The notes: generated from the sequence alone by a model not told the origin. A stretch of DNA of 64,000 bases from Candidatus Dadabacteria bacterium (GCA_951812735.1 OX638332.1:566732-630731); one strand, 5' to 3'; counted from the stretch's first letter, positions 36,183 to 46,574 are shown. A program made the numbers and translations.

Positions 36183-37397
36183 TCACTGCCCCTCCGGCGC
36201 TTTTTCCTCAAGAAGCATGTCCGCCACGTATTTGGCAAACGACATTGAGGAGGTAAAAGCGGGTGATATCGCGTTTAGAACGTGAAGGCAGTCCCCTTCG
36301 TTACAGACAACGTAGTCTGTAACGAGTTTCTTCTCTTCCCAGTCCACAAGCTGTGAGCGTATGCCGGTTTTCGCCGAGGATATAAGGTCGCGAGGTGTGA
36401 GCCCGGGAACCAGTTTCTTGGCCTCGGAGTAGAAATGTCGCCCCAGGTATTTCCTTGCCTCGGAAAACGCGTTTGCCCTGAATCCGCCGTCACTCACAAA
36501 CATCGATGCGTTTCTGTAAAGGAAGCGAAACGACTCAAGTCCCAGGTCCTCAAGAAACCCGTAGCTCTCCCTGCCGAGAACCGGCACTGCGGTAGGGCCG
36601 ATAAAGACCCGCCCCGAGGTACTCCTAGTGAAGTGCACCCCCAGAAAAGGCATTCTTGCGTCGGGAACCGGATAGATGTTACCGCGGACAAGATAGGAAC
36701 TTTCTTCCGTAAGTTCCCTGTAGGAACCCATAAAGGGGATCGATCTGTATCTAGCGCCCACTCCGAAGTGATGGGCTACCACGTCCGCGTGGAGCCCCGC
36801 CGCGTTTATGAGTTTTCCGTAACTTATCTCTCCCCCGCTCGTAAGAGCAACGCGTCTCCCTTTTTTTTCGATAAAAGCCGTGTCAAAAAGCACACGGACT
36901 TCTCCGGTCCTCTTAACTTTGGAGTAAAGAGCCTCCAGAACACCCAGGGGGTCAAACACTGATGTTGAAGGAGAATATATCGCTTTCTCAAGCGTGGCGG
37001 CGTGCGGTTCTATCTCCGCAAGCTCCTTCTCGTCAACAAGATACGATTCAACGCCGTTTCTTTGTGCCCTCTGCTGAAGTGCACGGAGTCCCTCGAGCTT
37101 CTCCTCTGAGTCCGCCACGATAACCTTACCGCACTCAGATATCGCAACCTTGTTTTCCCGGCAAAAATCCCTCATCAGTCGGTTCCCCTCAATGCAGTAC
37201 CTCGCCTTGAGAGAATCGGGAGTGTAGTAGATCCCGGCATGGAGAACGCCGCTGTTTCGGCCGCTTGAGTGCGCCCCGAGATTTTTTTCCTTTTCTAAAA
37301 CAAGGATGTTCTTACAACCGCGCAAAAGGAGTTCATTTGCGATAGTAAGACCCACAATTCCTCCGCCAACTACAAGAAAATCGCAACTTCTCTCCAT
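36183..37397 (-). CDS. lhgO: FAD-dependent L-2-hydroxyglutarate oxidase/dehydrogenase
   Basis: This enzyme oxidises L-2-hydroxyglutarate to 2-oxoglutarate and passes electrons to quinone or oxygen. It is a metabolite repair enzyme. The FAD motif VVGGGIVGLTIANELL (about 9-24) is followed by the family hallmark HSSGRNSGVLHAGIYYTPDSLKA, VCNEGDCLHVLNAISPAFTSS and a DAO fold. Length 404 from ATG 37397 is right; the longer frame from 37484 only adds unrelated sequence and overlaps carD. It is divergent from carD with about 79 bases between starts. Confidence 0.92.
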   Translation of the reverse strand: MERSCDFLVVGGGIVGLTIANELLLRGCKNILVLEKEKNLGAHSSGRNSGVLHAGIYYTPDSLKARYCIEGNRLMRDFCRENKVAISECGKVIVADSEEKLEGLRALQQRAQRNGVESYLVDEKELAEIEPHAATLEKAIYSPSTSVFDPLGVLEALYSKVKRTGEVRVLFDTAFIEKKGRRVALTSGGEISYGKLINAAGLHADVVAHHFGVGARYRSIPFMGSYRELTEESSYLVRGNIYPVPDARMPFLGVHFTRSTSGRVFIGPTAVPVLGRESYGFLEDLGLESFRFLYRNASMFVSDGGFRANAFSEARKYLGRHFYSEAKKLVPGLTPRDLISSAKTGIRSQLVDWEEKKLVTDYVVCNEGDCLHVLNAISPAFTSSMSFAKYVADMLLEEKAPEGQ

Positions 37398-37476
37398 TAT
37401 TCCAACCCTTTTCACCCGTTTTCTAGCAAATCGATCGTAAATCAGGTAAATTATCAGTTTTGTATAACTTAATAAA

Positions 37477-37974
37477 ATGAGCAAGAAATTTAAAGCAGGT
37501 CAAAACGCTGTGTATCCCGTACATGGGGTAGTTGAGGTTCAGGGAGTCGAAGAAAAAGAAATACTCGGTTCAAAAAAAGCCTTCTACATACTTAACGTTC
37601 TTGAAAGCAACGTAAAGCTCATGGTCCCCACCGACAACATCAATTCCGTTGGTTTAAGGCCTGTAGTAGCTAAGAAGGAAGTAAAAAAAGTCCTTGACAT
37701 ACTAAGGGAAGAAGACGGCGAAATACCTAAACTGGGCGTGCAGAGCTGGAACAAAAGGTACAAGGAATACGCCGACAAGGTTAAAAGCGGCGACATATAC
37801 GAAATAGCCACGGTGTTAAGAGACATACACCACCTGAAGAAGGTTAAAAATCTGTCTTTCGGCGAGAAAAGAATAATGGAAAACGCCCTCTCCCACGTAG
37901 TTAAGGAACTCTCCATATCGCTTAGGAAAAAAGAGGGAGACGTAAGCAGCCAGATAGAAGAAATTTTTTCCTGA
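37477..37974 (+). CDS. CarD-family transcriptional regulator
   Basis: CarD-like proteins bind RNA polymerase beta through an N-terminal RID domain and stabilise open promoter complexes. The N-terminal part (FKAGQNAVYPVHGVVEVQGVEEKEI, residues 5-29) is the RID Tudor-like fold. The rest (about 65-165) is the helical DNA-contacting domain (DIYEIATVLRDIHHLKKVKNLSFGEKRIMENA). Length 165 is typical. Family members control rRNA promoters and stress responses. It sits alone, divergent from lhgO and 6 bases from the convergent phosphatase-like gene. Confidence 0.94.
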   Translation: MSKKFKAGQNAVYPVHGVVEVQGVEEKEILGSKKAFYILNVLESNVKLMVPTDNINSVGLRPVVAKKEVKKVLDILREEDGEIPKLGVQSWNKRYKEYADKVKSGDIYEIATVLRDIHHLKKVKNLSFGEKRIMENALSHVVKELSISLRKKEGDVSSQIEEIFS

Positions 37975-37980
37975 AACCAC

Positions 37981-39399
37981 TCACTCAAGAATATCCCTTC
38001 CGTCAACCCCCTTGGGAACCTCAAGCCCGAGATAGCGGACGATGCTTGTGAATATATCCGCAGTTCTTACGTAGTCATGCTGCGTCGGGTGACTCATAAG
38101 AACGGGAACCACCATGTGATCTTTATGCAGGGAGCCGTGGGAACCATGATGTTCAGGGTTCTCGTGGGTAGCACGAAGGTCATAGCCCGGTTTTGAACTC
38201 ACCACCACGTCACCGGTGCGGGGTGATTCGAAAAGCTGGAGAATCTGAAGAAGGGCGTCAGGGTAATCAGAATCTATGGTGAGTTGAAGCGATTCCGAGG
38301 TATCCATCTTCCTTGAGGAAAAACCGTAGCCAAGAGGGTTGCCCGAAACATTGCGGTAGCAAATTAGACCTTTTTCATCCTCACTCACAAGAGCTTCTCC
38401 CCTCGGATTTGTTATTTTCACCTCACCACCATCTCCGCCGGTTCTGGCGCAGACAATATCCACTTCCGGCCGGCTTGAGAGCTCATCCACAATATCCGCT
38501 ATTTCTTCGCAATTAGTATGTCTCTTCCATCCGTCGGAATTTTTGAAATAGTAATGCGCCATTGAGTTTCCAGAAACCATGACGGATGAATCGGCGTCTA
38601 GGAAATGCCTAAACACGTTCGTATAATAAAGTGGTTTGAAACCCCGCCTGCGAAGAAACCCCAGGGAATCGAAATGGGAATGCGTGGGCGTAAGACCATG
38701 GTCGCTTGCCACGACAAAAAGCGTATCGTCAAGTTCCCCCCGCCCCGCGATCTTTTCCGCAACCATTCCAACGTACCGGTCAAGTCTTCTGTAGGATTCC
38801 ATAACCTTGCGGTGAAAAGGGTGATAGCGGTGGGAGTAGGCATCTGCCGCAGTGAAAACGCAGAAAACAAAACGCGGAGAATTTCTAAGAGAGTCAACCA
38901 GAATTCTTCCCGCGGCCTCTTCAACATCGTCGCTTCTATCGGTGAAGTGGCTTTTTACAACCAAGTAATACTTAAGATACTTGGTCTTGTTGTTCCCCGA
39001 GGAACTTATATCTCTGGTTATCTCGTTTAGTATACTTACGCTCCCCGGAACCAAGCCGAAAAGCGTCGGGGAGCTGCACTCTATGTCTCGGTTGATAAGG
39101 GACGCCTGGGGACCCGCGTAGCTTCTGAATCTTCGCAGGGAAAACGGAGTCTTATCGTAATACCTTCTGTCAAACCACCTTATGCCGGGGAGATTGCACC
39201 TGCCTGGAAACTTGCCGAGAAGGTATGGAGTATAAGCCGGACCCGTTGTTGAGGGAAAAACCGTGATCCCCCTAAGAAATTTCCCTGGCTCTACAACATA
39301 CTTCTGTATATTCTCAAGATCGCCTCTTTTGAAAAGTTCAGCAAAGACATCTAGCCTCGTACCATCGGCAAGAAAAAAAATGCATTTCCTTTTATCCAT
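37981..39399 (-). CDS. Alkaline phosphatase superfamily protein (phosphodiesterase/pyrophosphatase-like)
   Basis: The 472-residue protein has the metal-site pattern of type I phosphodiesterase/nucleotide pyrophosphatases: an early Asp in FFLADGTRLDVF (about 8-19), the nucleophile threonine in FPSTTGPAYTPYLLG (about 49-63), the Asp/His pair in VVASDHGLTPTHSHFD (about 232-247) and a late HHGSHGS (about 432-438). No signal peptide is seen, so it may be cytoplasmic. The substrate is unknown. Its ATG overlaps the glnE stop (ATGA), so it is translated with glnE. Confidence 0.85.
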   Translation of the reverse strand: MDKRKCIFFLADGTRLDVFAELFKRGDLENIQKYVVEPGKFLRGITVFPSTTGPAYTPYLLGKFPGRCNLPGIRWFDRRYYDKTPFSLRRFRSYAGPQASLINRDIECSSPTLFGLVPGSVSILNEITRDISSSGNNKTKYLKYYLVVKSHFTDRSDDVEEAAGRILVDSLRNSPRFVFCVFTAADAYSHRYHPFHRKVMESYRRLDRYVGMVAEKIAGRGELDDTLFVVASDHGLTPTHSHFDSLGFLRRRGFKPLYYTNVFRHFLDADSSVMVSGNSMAHYYFKNSDGWKRHTNCEEIADIVDELSSRPEVDIVCARTGGDGGEVKITNPRGEALVSEDEKGLICYRNVSGNPLGYGFSSRKMDTSESLQLTIDSDYPDALLQILQLFESPRTGDVVVSSKPGYDLRATHENPEHHGSHGSLHKDHMVVPVLMSHPTQHDYVRTADIFTSIVRYLGLEVPKGVDGRDILE

Positions 39400-42200
39400 C
39401 AGGTATTTCCCACAAAATTTTTGTTATAAATTCCCCTGATATTCCCGGTCACGCGCACGTATTCAGACATGAGAAAACCTCCCTCTCCACCGGAACCACC
39501 GAACTCAGGTGCCATTCTGTCAAAATCGCCCTGCGTGATTTCGTTTTTGCTCCTGTCGTTGAAAAGACTCAGCAGACTTCCCATTTTTCTTAAAAATAGA
39601 TAACCTTCGCTAAGCGTCAGGGCCTCGTCGCTTTTAATTAACCCGGCCCTGTAAAGCGCCCCGATAGCTTCCATGGTGTTTGCCGTTCTTAGCTCGGGGT
39701 TTGCGGGACCATGAGCAAGCTGAAGCATCTGGATGAGGAACTCAATGTCAACCAATCCCCCTCTTCCCGTCTTCAGGTTAAACCTGGATTCCGTCTCGTT
39801 GGCGAGTTCTTTTTCGACCCTGCCGCGCAGCCTGTGGATTTCCTTGGGGAAATCCGGAGCGAGCTCTTTCGCATAAACGAAATTCTCTATTACTTTCATT
39901 ACCTTCTCGCCGAGCGCGAGGTTTCCCGCAACGGCGCGGGCTTTTACAAGAGCCTGCCTCTCCCAGATATGAGCACTTGAATTATGATATTCTTCAAAGG
40001 CCTCAAGCGAGGCGACTAGGGCACCCGAATTTCCCGACGGCCGCAGTTCCACATCCACCTTGTAACAGAAGCCCTTGGAAGTGTAAACCGAAAGATTGGA
40101 TATGAATCTCTGACCGTACTTGGAGAAAAGCTCGTGGTCATCTCCCTCGTAAATGAAGATTATGTCTAGGTCTGAAGCGTAGCTCATTTCCCCTCCTCCG
40201 AGCTTACCAAGTCCCAGGACGACCATATTATCAAGAAGTTTTCTCTTTCCCGGAGAACACTTAAGGGAATCCTTGGCAAGTTCGAGGCTTGAGTCCATTA
40301 CAACGTCTGCAACCATCGACAGATATTTTCCCACGTAGATCGGTTCCAAGTCCTCGGAAAGTTCCTTGAAGCAAAGTTTAAGGGACTCAATGTGCTTGAA
40401 GCTTCGAAGAGCGTTGAGTTTGTCCTCAAAGAACTCTTCTTCCGAGACGGCTTCCCCGAGAGCCCCCGCCATAGCATCTTTCGAATCGTAAAACTGCGTC
40501 ACGTCCTTCAGTATGATGGAGTCAAGATACTCGGGGTGCCTGATAAGAAAATTAGACAGCATGCCGCCTCTTGAAAAGAGCCTGGAGAGCAGAGGAATGA
40601 TTTTTGGGTTTTCAGTCAGAAGAAAGTAGACCGACATCCTGGAACCTAGACCGGAGATAAATCTTTCAAGATTTAAAAGCGCAGAGTCCTGATCGCTAAG
40701 CTTGATTATGTTTGAGAGAAAAGCCGGTATCACTTTTCTCGAAAGCACCCTTCCCCTTTCCGTGAGTCCGGCCCTTTGGGGATTCATGAGGCTCGATATT
40801 ATTTCGATCGCATCGTCCGGTGCCGAGAACCCGAGATTTCCGAGGGTCGAAATCGCTTCCTCGCGGTTTATGTTTCCCTCGGCCATAAAATCCGCCACCT
40901 CCCAGAATTCCCTGCCTTTTTCCTCAAGCTCCACCCCGGGATCGAAGAACAGGTTCCCGCAATTCTTCACTACAAGCGAGGTTATCTCTTCGTAAGCAGC
41001 CCTGAAATCAGCCGTCATCTCAAAACCCATTCTCCTTGAGAGTCTGGCGAGCGAACCCTCCTCCGTGGGAATGCTGTGCGTCTGAAATTCATCCCAGAGC
41101 TGAATTGAATGCTCCACTTTTCTAAGAAAAAGATAGCAATGCTCCATCTCTTCCTTTACCTGTTTTGTTATGAAACCCGTCGTCGCCATGGCGGAAAGGC
41201 CGTCAAGAGTGTTCATGAGTCCCCTGAGCTTCTTCACCGCCCCGCCACTCATAAGCTGGGTTGCCTGCACGAAAAACTCGATATCCCTTATTCCTCCCCT
41301 GCCGAGTTTTACGTCGTTTTCCTTCCGGATGCCCTCGAGACGAATCTTCATGTCCTTGAGATCCTCTATGGACTCGTAATCAAGCAGCTTGCGGTATATT
41401 ACCGGTTCAAGGTCCCCGAGGAATTCGCGACCGAGCTCAAGATCCCCGGCAACCGGGGTCGCCTTGAGCAGAACCGCTCTCTCCCAGGTCTCGGCCCAGT
41501 GGTAATAATGTTCAAGGGCCGCGTCAACCGACACCGCGACCGGACTCCTGCTGCCCCCAGGACGCAGACCCAGGTCGACCCTGTAGAGAAAACCGCCGGG
41601 AGTGACGGAGCTTATCGTTCTGGTAACTGATGAGGAAAGCGTGAATATCTGTTCGGCATAGCTCTCGCTTCTGTAGAGATAAACGAGGTCTATATCGGAA
41701 CTGAGGTTAAGCAACCTTCCGCCCAGTTTTCCCATGCCCAGCACCACGAACTCGAATTCGTCTCCGCCCTCGATTCGGGATCTGTAGAAATCAAGCACCG
41801 CCCTGACCACGGAAACGGCGAGATCAGAAATCTCTTCCATGGTCTGGCAAAACGCACAGAGACCCAGAACTTCTCTGTAGATTATTCTCGAGAGTTCTGT
41901 GTACTTGTATTCTTTGAGTCTTTCGGAGAACTGCTCTGAATCTTGTGAATTCCTAACAATCGAGACTAGGGGAGCTCGGTGGGAAGAAAGCGTTTTTTTT
42001 CTTCTAAGAGCTTTTTCATTAGCGAGTACGGTCAGCGCGCGGGGGTTTCTTATAATTGAATTGCCGAGAAATCTGCTGTGCGAAGAGATGGCGCGGAGGA
42101 TTTCTTCTTTTTTCCCGGAGAGTCTGCCGTTTATCTCCTGGAACCTCTCAACGGTTAAGCGCGCATTTTCTTCGTCGGGAAGAAGAATTTTCTTTCTCAT
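39399..42200 (-). CDS. glnE: Bifunctional glutamine synthetase adenylyltransferase/deadenylylase
   Basis: GlnE adds or removes AMP on glutamine synthetase according to nitrogen status. The 933-residue protein has two nucleotidyltransferase halves. The N-terminal deadenylylase half has VLGMGKLGGRLLNLSSDIDLVYLY and DLGLRPGGSRSP. The C-terminal adenylylase half has VLGLGKLGGGEMSYASDLDIIFIYEG and DVELRPSGNSGALV. Both paired DxD metal sites look intact. TTG precedes the ATG at 42200; I chose the ATG. It is 9 bases after priA and overlaps the downstream phosphatase-like gene. glnA, glnB and glnD are not nearby. Confidence 0.96.
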   Translation of the reverse strand: MRKKILLPDEENARLTVERFQEINGRLSGKKEEILRAISSHSRFLGNSIIRNPRALTVLANEKALRRKKTLSSHRAPLVSIVRNSQDSEQFSERLKEYKYTELSRIIYREVLGLCAFCQTMEEISDLAVSVVRAVLDFYRSRIEGGDEFEFVVLGMGKLGGRLLNLSSDIDLVYLYRSESYAEQIFTLSSSVTRTISSVTPGGFLYRVDLGLRPGGSRSPVAVSVDAALEHYYHWAETWERAVLLKATPVAGDLELGREFLGDLEPVIYRKLLDYESIEDLKDMKIRLEGIRKENDVKLGRGGIRDIEFFVQATQLMSGGAVKKLRGLMNTLDGLSAMATTGFITKQVKEEMEHCYLFLRKVEHSIQLWDEFQTHSIPTEEGSLARLSRRMGFEMTADFRAAYEEITSLVVKNCGNLFFDPGVELEEKGREFWEVADFMAEGNINREEAISTLGNLGFSAPDDAIEIISSLMNPQRAGLTERGRVLSRKVIPAFLSNIIKLSDQDSALLNLERFISGLGSRMSVYFLLTENPKIIPLLSRLFSRGGMLSNFLIRHPEYLDSIILKDVTQFYDSKDAMAGALGEAVSEEEFFEDKLNALRSFKHIESLKLCFKELSEDLEPIYVGKYLSMVADVVMDSSLELAKDSLKCSPGKRKLLDNMVVLGLGKLGGGEMSYASDLDIIFIYEGDDHELFSKYGQRFISNLSVYTSKGFCYKVDVELRPSGNSGALVASLEAFEEYHNSSAHIWERQALVKARAVAGNLALGEKVMKVIENFVYAKELAPDFPKEIHRLRGRVEKELANETESRFNLKTGRGGLVDIEFLIQMLQLAHGPANPELRTANTMEAIGALYRAGLIKSDEALTLSEGYLFLRKMGSLLSLFNDRSKNEITQGDFDRMAPEFGGSGGEGGFLMSEYVRVTGNIRGIYNKNFVGNT

Positions 42201-42209
42201 CAAACTGGC

Positions 42210-44633
42210 TCACATGAAGTCATAAGGATCGACATCAACTACAAGCTTAATTCCCGAGGCGTGCTTTTTCAAAGAGTCGTAGAGCGCCGAAGCGTAGTTT
42301 CTAAGCAATCCCAGATTTTTTGACACGATAATAATCTGCCACCTGAACCTGTTCCTCAATTTGTATATGGGAGCCTCTGAGGGGCCGAGCACTCTAAGCG
42401 ACCCGGGCGGAAGCTTAACAAGAAATTTCTCCGCCGTGCGTCCCATTTCTTCGGCGAAATTTCTTGTTTTTTCCTCATTCGCTCCGTTTACTCTAAGAGA
42501 TATGAACCTCGAAAAAGGAGGCTGGTCGAGGGATTTTCTAAGTTCCAGCTCCTCTTCGAGAAACCCGGAACTGTTATGAGTAACGGCAAATCTTACCGAA
42601 GGATGATCGGGGTTATATGTCTGAAGAATCACTGTCCCGGGCCTTGTTCCCCTGCCCGTTCTTCCAGCTACCTGCGTCAAGACCTGAAATGTCCTTTCTC
42701 CCGAGCGGAAATCGGGGACCCCGAGCATATGATCGGCGGAAAGAATGCCGACCAGCGTAACCCCCGGCAGATCATGGCCCTTGGCTACCATCTGGGTTCC
42801 GACAAGAACATCTACTTCCCCAGACTCAAGCCTTCGGTAAAGGTCAAGAAGCTTCGTCTTACCGCGAGCGTAATCCCTGTCCATAACGAAAACCCTAGCA
42901 TCAGGAAGGATGGTTTTTACCTGTTCCTCTACCTTCTGAGTCCCAAGACCCTTGCCCATGTATCTGGCGCCGCAGTGGATGCAGGTGTTTTCGAATTCCT
43001 GCCTGATTCCACAGTAATGGCACTTAATTGAATTATCTTTTTTGTGAAAAGTAAGGGTTATCGAGCAGTTTGGACACCTGAAAAGTTCACCGCAGTCCCC
43101 ACAGACCAGAAAGCTTGAAAAACCTCTCCTGTTAATAAAGAGAATCGACTGTTCCCCCCGGCTAAAGTTCTCCAGCAGGGCATTTTTGAGACGCGGAGAG
43201 AAAACGCTTTCGTTTATGTTTTTCATATCCACAAGCTCTACATCGGGAAGTCTGCTCGTCCCCACCCTTGCGGGAAGAGAAAGATATTCGTACTTGCCCC
43301 TGATCGCGTTTGCGTAGGATCCAAGGGAAGGAGTCGCGGAGCCCAGAAGTACCGGACAGCCATATATGGTTCCAAGCATGACTGCGGAATCACGGGCGTT
43401 GTAGCAAGGCGCTTCGTTCTGCTTGTAAGAGGATTCATGCTCTTCATCCACCACCACGAGTCCGAGATTCTCAAGCGGAGCGAAAACCGCGGAGCGAGCA
43501 CCTATCACCACACTTAACTCACCGCTACGGGCCCTTCTCCACACGTCAAACCTCTCACCCTCACTGAGCGCGCTGTGAATCACCGATACCGCATCGCCGA
43601 AACGTGAACGGAACCTTTTCACCAGAAGCGGTGTAAGAGCTATTTCTGGAACGAGAACTATCGCCTGTTTTCCTCCGGCCATAACTTCGCTCACAGTCCT
43701 TAGGTAGACTTCGGTTTTTCCACTTCCGGTAACTCCGTGAAGAAGAAAACAGCGATACTCCCCTCTCTTGACGTAAGGAAGGATTTTCTCCATGGCCATC
43801 CGCTGGTCCTGAGTGAGTTCCTTAGGCGGTTCTTCCTCTGCGTCAAATATGCCGTAGGGATCCCTTCCGATCTCTTTTTGCTCCACGGAGACCAGAGCGT
43901 TATCTACAAGCCACTTTACGTGAGTTGTGAAATTGCCGAATATTTCCCTGAGTTCTGAGTGGGGAGCAGAACCCTGCCTGTTTATAAATTCAAGTATTGC
44001 TCCCTTGGCTGGCTTTTTTCGTTTAATCTCTGAAACGGTGTCAGAATCGCAGGAGGTGCCATAAATCTTCTCGTACTTTACCTTCTCGTCGCTTATGACC
44101 CTGTAGTCGAATTCGATATATCCTCTTCTCTGAAGAAAGTTAAGGTTTTCAAGCGATGCTTTGCCGGTTAGTTCCAGAAGTTTTTCCGAGACAAGCTCCT
44201 CTTCGAGCAAAAGAGTTTTTAGGATTTTCTTCTCAAGATCATCCAAACCCCCTTCCTGAAGGCGGCTCTCTCCCTCTTCCGTGATCCGCACGGTTTTCCC
44301 CACGCTTTTACCAAGTCCCAGGGGATGGGCGAACTTAAGAACAATTCCGAGAGGCGCCATGTAGTACTCGGAAACCCGGTTGAAGAATTCCAAGCGCTTT
44401 TCGTCAAAAAGCGGGGATTCATCGAGAACGTCGATTATATCCTTTAACTCGAAATCGACCTTCTGTTTTTCCTCGCACCCAACCACATATCCTATAACCT
44501 TGCGGTTTCCGAGTGGAACAAACACCCTCTTTCCCACAGCAACACCGTCTTGGAAACACCTCGGAACCGAATATAGAAAAAGCTGTTCGGAATGAATCGG
44601 CAAAGCTACCTGAACAATTTTTCCTGAAGCCAT
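42210..44633 (-). CDS. priA: Primosomal protein N' (replication restart helicase)
   Basis: PriA recognises stalled forks and reloads the replisome. It has an N-terminal 3'-end DNA-binding domain (about 1-100), a DEAH-type helicase core with Walker A LLHGVTGSGKTEVYLR and VVDEEHESSYKQNEAP, and a zinc-binding cysteine set (VCGDCGELFRCPNCSI...CHYCG...CIHCG) for PriB/DnaT contacts. GTQMVAKGHDLPGVTLVGIL and VAGRTGRG complete the helicase motifs. The start is either ATG 44633 (807 residues, chosen) or GTG 44651. It heads the priA-glnE-phosphatase operon. Confidence 0.96.
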   Translation of the reverse strand: MASGKIVQVALPIHSEQLFLYSVPRCFQDGVAVGKRVFVPLGNRKVIGYVVGCEEKQKVDFELKDIIDVLDESPLFDEKRLEFFNRVSEYYMAPLGIVLKFAHPLGLGKSVGKTVRITEEGESRLQEGGLDDLEKKILKTLLLEEELVSEKLLELTGKASLENLNFLQRRGYIEFDYRVISDEKVKYEKIYGTSCDSDTVSEIKRKKPAKGAILEFINRQGSAPHSELREIFGNFTTHVKWLVDNALVSVEQKEIGRDPYGIFDAEEEPPKELTQDQRMAMEKILPYVKRGEYRCFLLHGVTGSGKTEVYLRTVSEVMAGGKQAIVLVPEIALTPLLVKRFRSRFGDAVSVIHSALSEGERFDVWRRARSGELSVVIGARSAVFAPLENLGLVVVDEEHESSYKQNEAPCYNARDSAVMLGTIYGCPVLLGSATPSLGSYANAIRGKYEYLSLPARVGTSRLPDVELVDMKNINESVFSPRLKNALLENFSRGEQSILFINRRGFSSFLVCGDCGELFRCPNCSITLTFHKKDNSIKCHYCGIRQEFENTCIHCGARYMGKGLGTQKVEEQVKTILPDARVFVMDRDYARGKTKLLDLYRRLESGEVDVLVGTQMVAKGHDLPGVTLVGILSADHMLGVPDFRSGERTFQVLTQVAGRTGRGTRPGTVILQTYNPDHPSVRFAVTHNSSGFLEEELELRKSLDQPPFSRFISLRVNGANEEKTRNFAEEMGRTAEKFLVKLPPGSLRVLGPSEAPIYKLRNRFRWQIIIVSKNLGLLRNYASALYDSLKKHASGIKLVVDVDPYDFM

Positions 44634-44730
44634 AACGATACCGGAAGACACTAATGCACAGTCTTACGCAAAAGTATATATGAAAGCGGGAAAAGAACCT
44701 TGAGTTCGACCCGGAAAGCCTTGCTCGGTA

Positions 44731-46443
44731 TCAGGCAAGATCCGCGGGCATCATTATCATGTTGTCCATCGATGCACCGGGGGCTATCATCGGATAAACC
44801 ATCTCGGTACAATCGACTTCTATCTCCATGAGGACAACTCCCGGGGTGTTAAGGCCTTCCCTGAGGGTGGGCTCAAGCTCCTCGGGCTTCACCGCCCGAA
44901 GGCCGCGGGCTCCAAACGCTTCTGCGAGCTTCACGAAATCCGGCAGCACTTCAAAGCGAGATGCCGAGTAATTGCTCTCAAAAAACATCGTCTGCCATTG
45001 CCTTACCATACCGTGATGACGGTTGTTGAAAACGATAATCTTAAGATCCAGATTGTTTTCAACCGCAGTCGCAAGTTCCTGGAAATTCATCTGGAAGCTT
45101 CCGTCGCCGGCAACGCATATAACCTGCTCATCGGGTCTTGCGTATTTCGCTCCCATAGCCGCAGGGAAACTGAATCCCATGGTTCCCAGGCCTCCCGAGG
45201 TAAGATGGGTTCTCGGTCTTTCGAACTTGTAGAACTGGGCTACCCACATCTGGTGCTGACCCACGTCGGAAACTATTATGGCGTTTCCTTTCGTGAGCTT
45301 GTAAAGCATGTCTATGGCGTAGGTAGTTAGAATTTTATCGCTTCCCTGGCAATAGGTGAGCGGATGCTTCTCGTTCCAGTCCCGTATCCGCCTGAGCCAG
45401 GATTCCCTTCCCTCAAGGTCAATCTCCCCGGGGAGGGCATCGAGTATCTGGCGCAGCACAACTTTGGCATCCCCCACTATCGGACACTGAACCGTTATGT
45501 TCTTGTCTATCGAGGATGGGTCTATGTCTATATGGATAATCTCCGCGTTGGGGGCAAACTCATCAAAGTTTCCGCCCGTAGCCCTGTCATCAAACCGCCC
45601 GCCGATCGAGATAACGAGGTCAGATTCGGTAACGGTCATATTGGCGGCGTAGGAACCGTGCATCCCGAGCATGCTTATGAAAAGCGGATCGCTCGCCGGA
45701 TACCCCCCCAAGCCCATAAGGGTTGAAGCCACAGGTATCTGAAGCCGGTGACAGAACTCAAGCAGTTCATCCGTAGCCCCGGACCAGATAACTCCTCCAC
45801 CGGAATAAATAACCGGCTGCTTTGAAGCAAGCAGCATCTCCACAGCTCTTTTTATCTGCGAAGGATTTCCCCTCATAGTAGGCTTGTAACCTTTGATATC
45901 TATCTCGTAATCCTCGGGGATTACAAGCTCGTCTTCTCCTATGAGAACATCCTTGGGCATATCAACCAGAACAGGGCTGGGTCTTCCGGTGCCGGCTATG
46001 TGAAAAGCCTCTTTCATTGCTCTCGGAAGATCTCGGGTTTCCCGCACAAGGTAGTTATGTTTCGTGCAGGGTCTTGTTATGCCGATATGGTCGGCTTCCT
46101 GAAAAGCGTCGCTTCCAAGGTACTGAGTCGGAACCTGTCCTGTAAATATAACTATGGGAGATGAGTCCATCTGGGCTGTCGCTATGCCGGTCACGGTGTT
46201 AGTTGCCGCCGGACCCGAGGTGCAGAGCACTACTCCCGGTTTTCCCGAGGCTCTGGCATAACCATCGGCCATGTGCGTCGCTCCCTGCTCATGCCTCACG
46301 AGAACATGGTTTATCCTGTCGGTGTAGCCGGTCATCACGTCATAGACCTTGAGAACGTAACCTCCCGGCAGTCCGAAGACCACGTCAATACCCTGGTGAA
46401 GAAGTGTCTCAAAGAACATCTGTGCGCCGAGCATCTTGGCCAT
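44731..46443 (-). CDS. ilvB: Acetolactate synthase large subunit
   Basis: This ThDP/FAD enzyme joins two pyruvates, or pyruvate and 2-oxobutyrate, in branched-chain amino acid synthesis. Landmarks are VFGLPGGYVLKVYD, the catalytic glutamate in VRHEQGATHMADGYARASG, the FAD motif RFDDRATG and the ThDP motif VAGDGSFQMNFQELATAVENNLDLKIIVFNN. Length 570 is normal. The regulatory subunit ilvN and ilvC do not follow; downstream is priA. About 130 bases separate it from tsaB upstream, and that gap includes a 7-bp hairpin. Confidence 0.96.
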   Translation of the reverse strand: MAKMLGAQMFFETLLHQGIDVVFGLPGGYVLKVYDVMTGYTDRINHVLVRHEQGATHMADGYARASGKPGVVLCTSGPAATNTVTGIATAQMDSSPIVIFTGQVPTQYLGSDAFQEADHIGITRPCTKHNYLVRETRDLPRAMKEAFHIAGTGRPSPVLVDMPKDVLIGEDELVIPEDYEIDIKGYKPTMRGNPSQIKRAVEMLLASKQPVIYSGGGVIWSGATDELLEFCHRLQIPVASTLMGLGGYPASDPLFISMLGMHGSYAANMTVTESDLVISIGGRFDDRATGGNFDEFAPNAEIIHIDIDPSSIDKNITVQCPIVGDAKVVLRQILDALPGEIDLEGRESWLRRIRDWNEKHPLTYCQGSDKILTTYAIDMLYKLTKGNAIIVSDVGQHQMWVAQFYKFERPRTHLTSGGLGTMGFSFPAAMGAKYARPDEQVICVAGDGSFQMNFQELATAVENNLDLKIIVFNNRHHGMVRQWQTMFFESNYSASRFEVLPDFVKLAEAFGARGLRAVKPEELEPTLREGLNTPGVVLMEIEVDCTEMVYPMIAPGASMDNMIMMPADLA

Positions 46444-46533
46444 TTATCCTATCTCCCTGATTATTTTATAAAATTGCGGAATACAAAAACCCACCCGCTT
46501 AATCTATCACCGCGCGCAGACAACTTCAAGACC

Positions 46534-46560
46534 GCTGGGGAAAAAGATTCCTGCCCCAGC
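46534..46560 (-). other. Hairpin between tsaB and ilvB
   Basis: GCTGGGG and CCCCAGC form a 7-bp stem with a 13-base loop, 15 bases after the tsaB stop on the minus strand and about 90 bases before ilvB. No T-run follows. It may stop tsaB transcription in part or be an ilvB leader stem. I see no leader peptide rich in branched-chain codons. Confidence 0.35.
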
Positions 46561-46574
46561 TTGGGCAACACCGC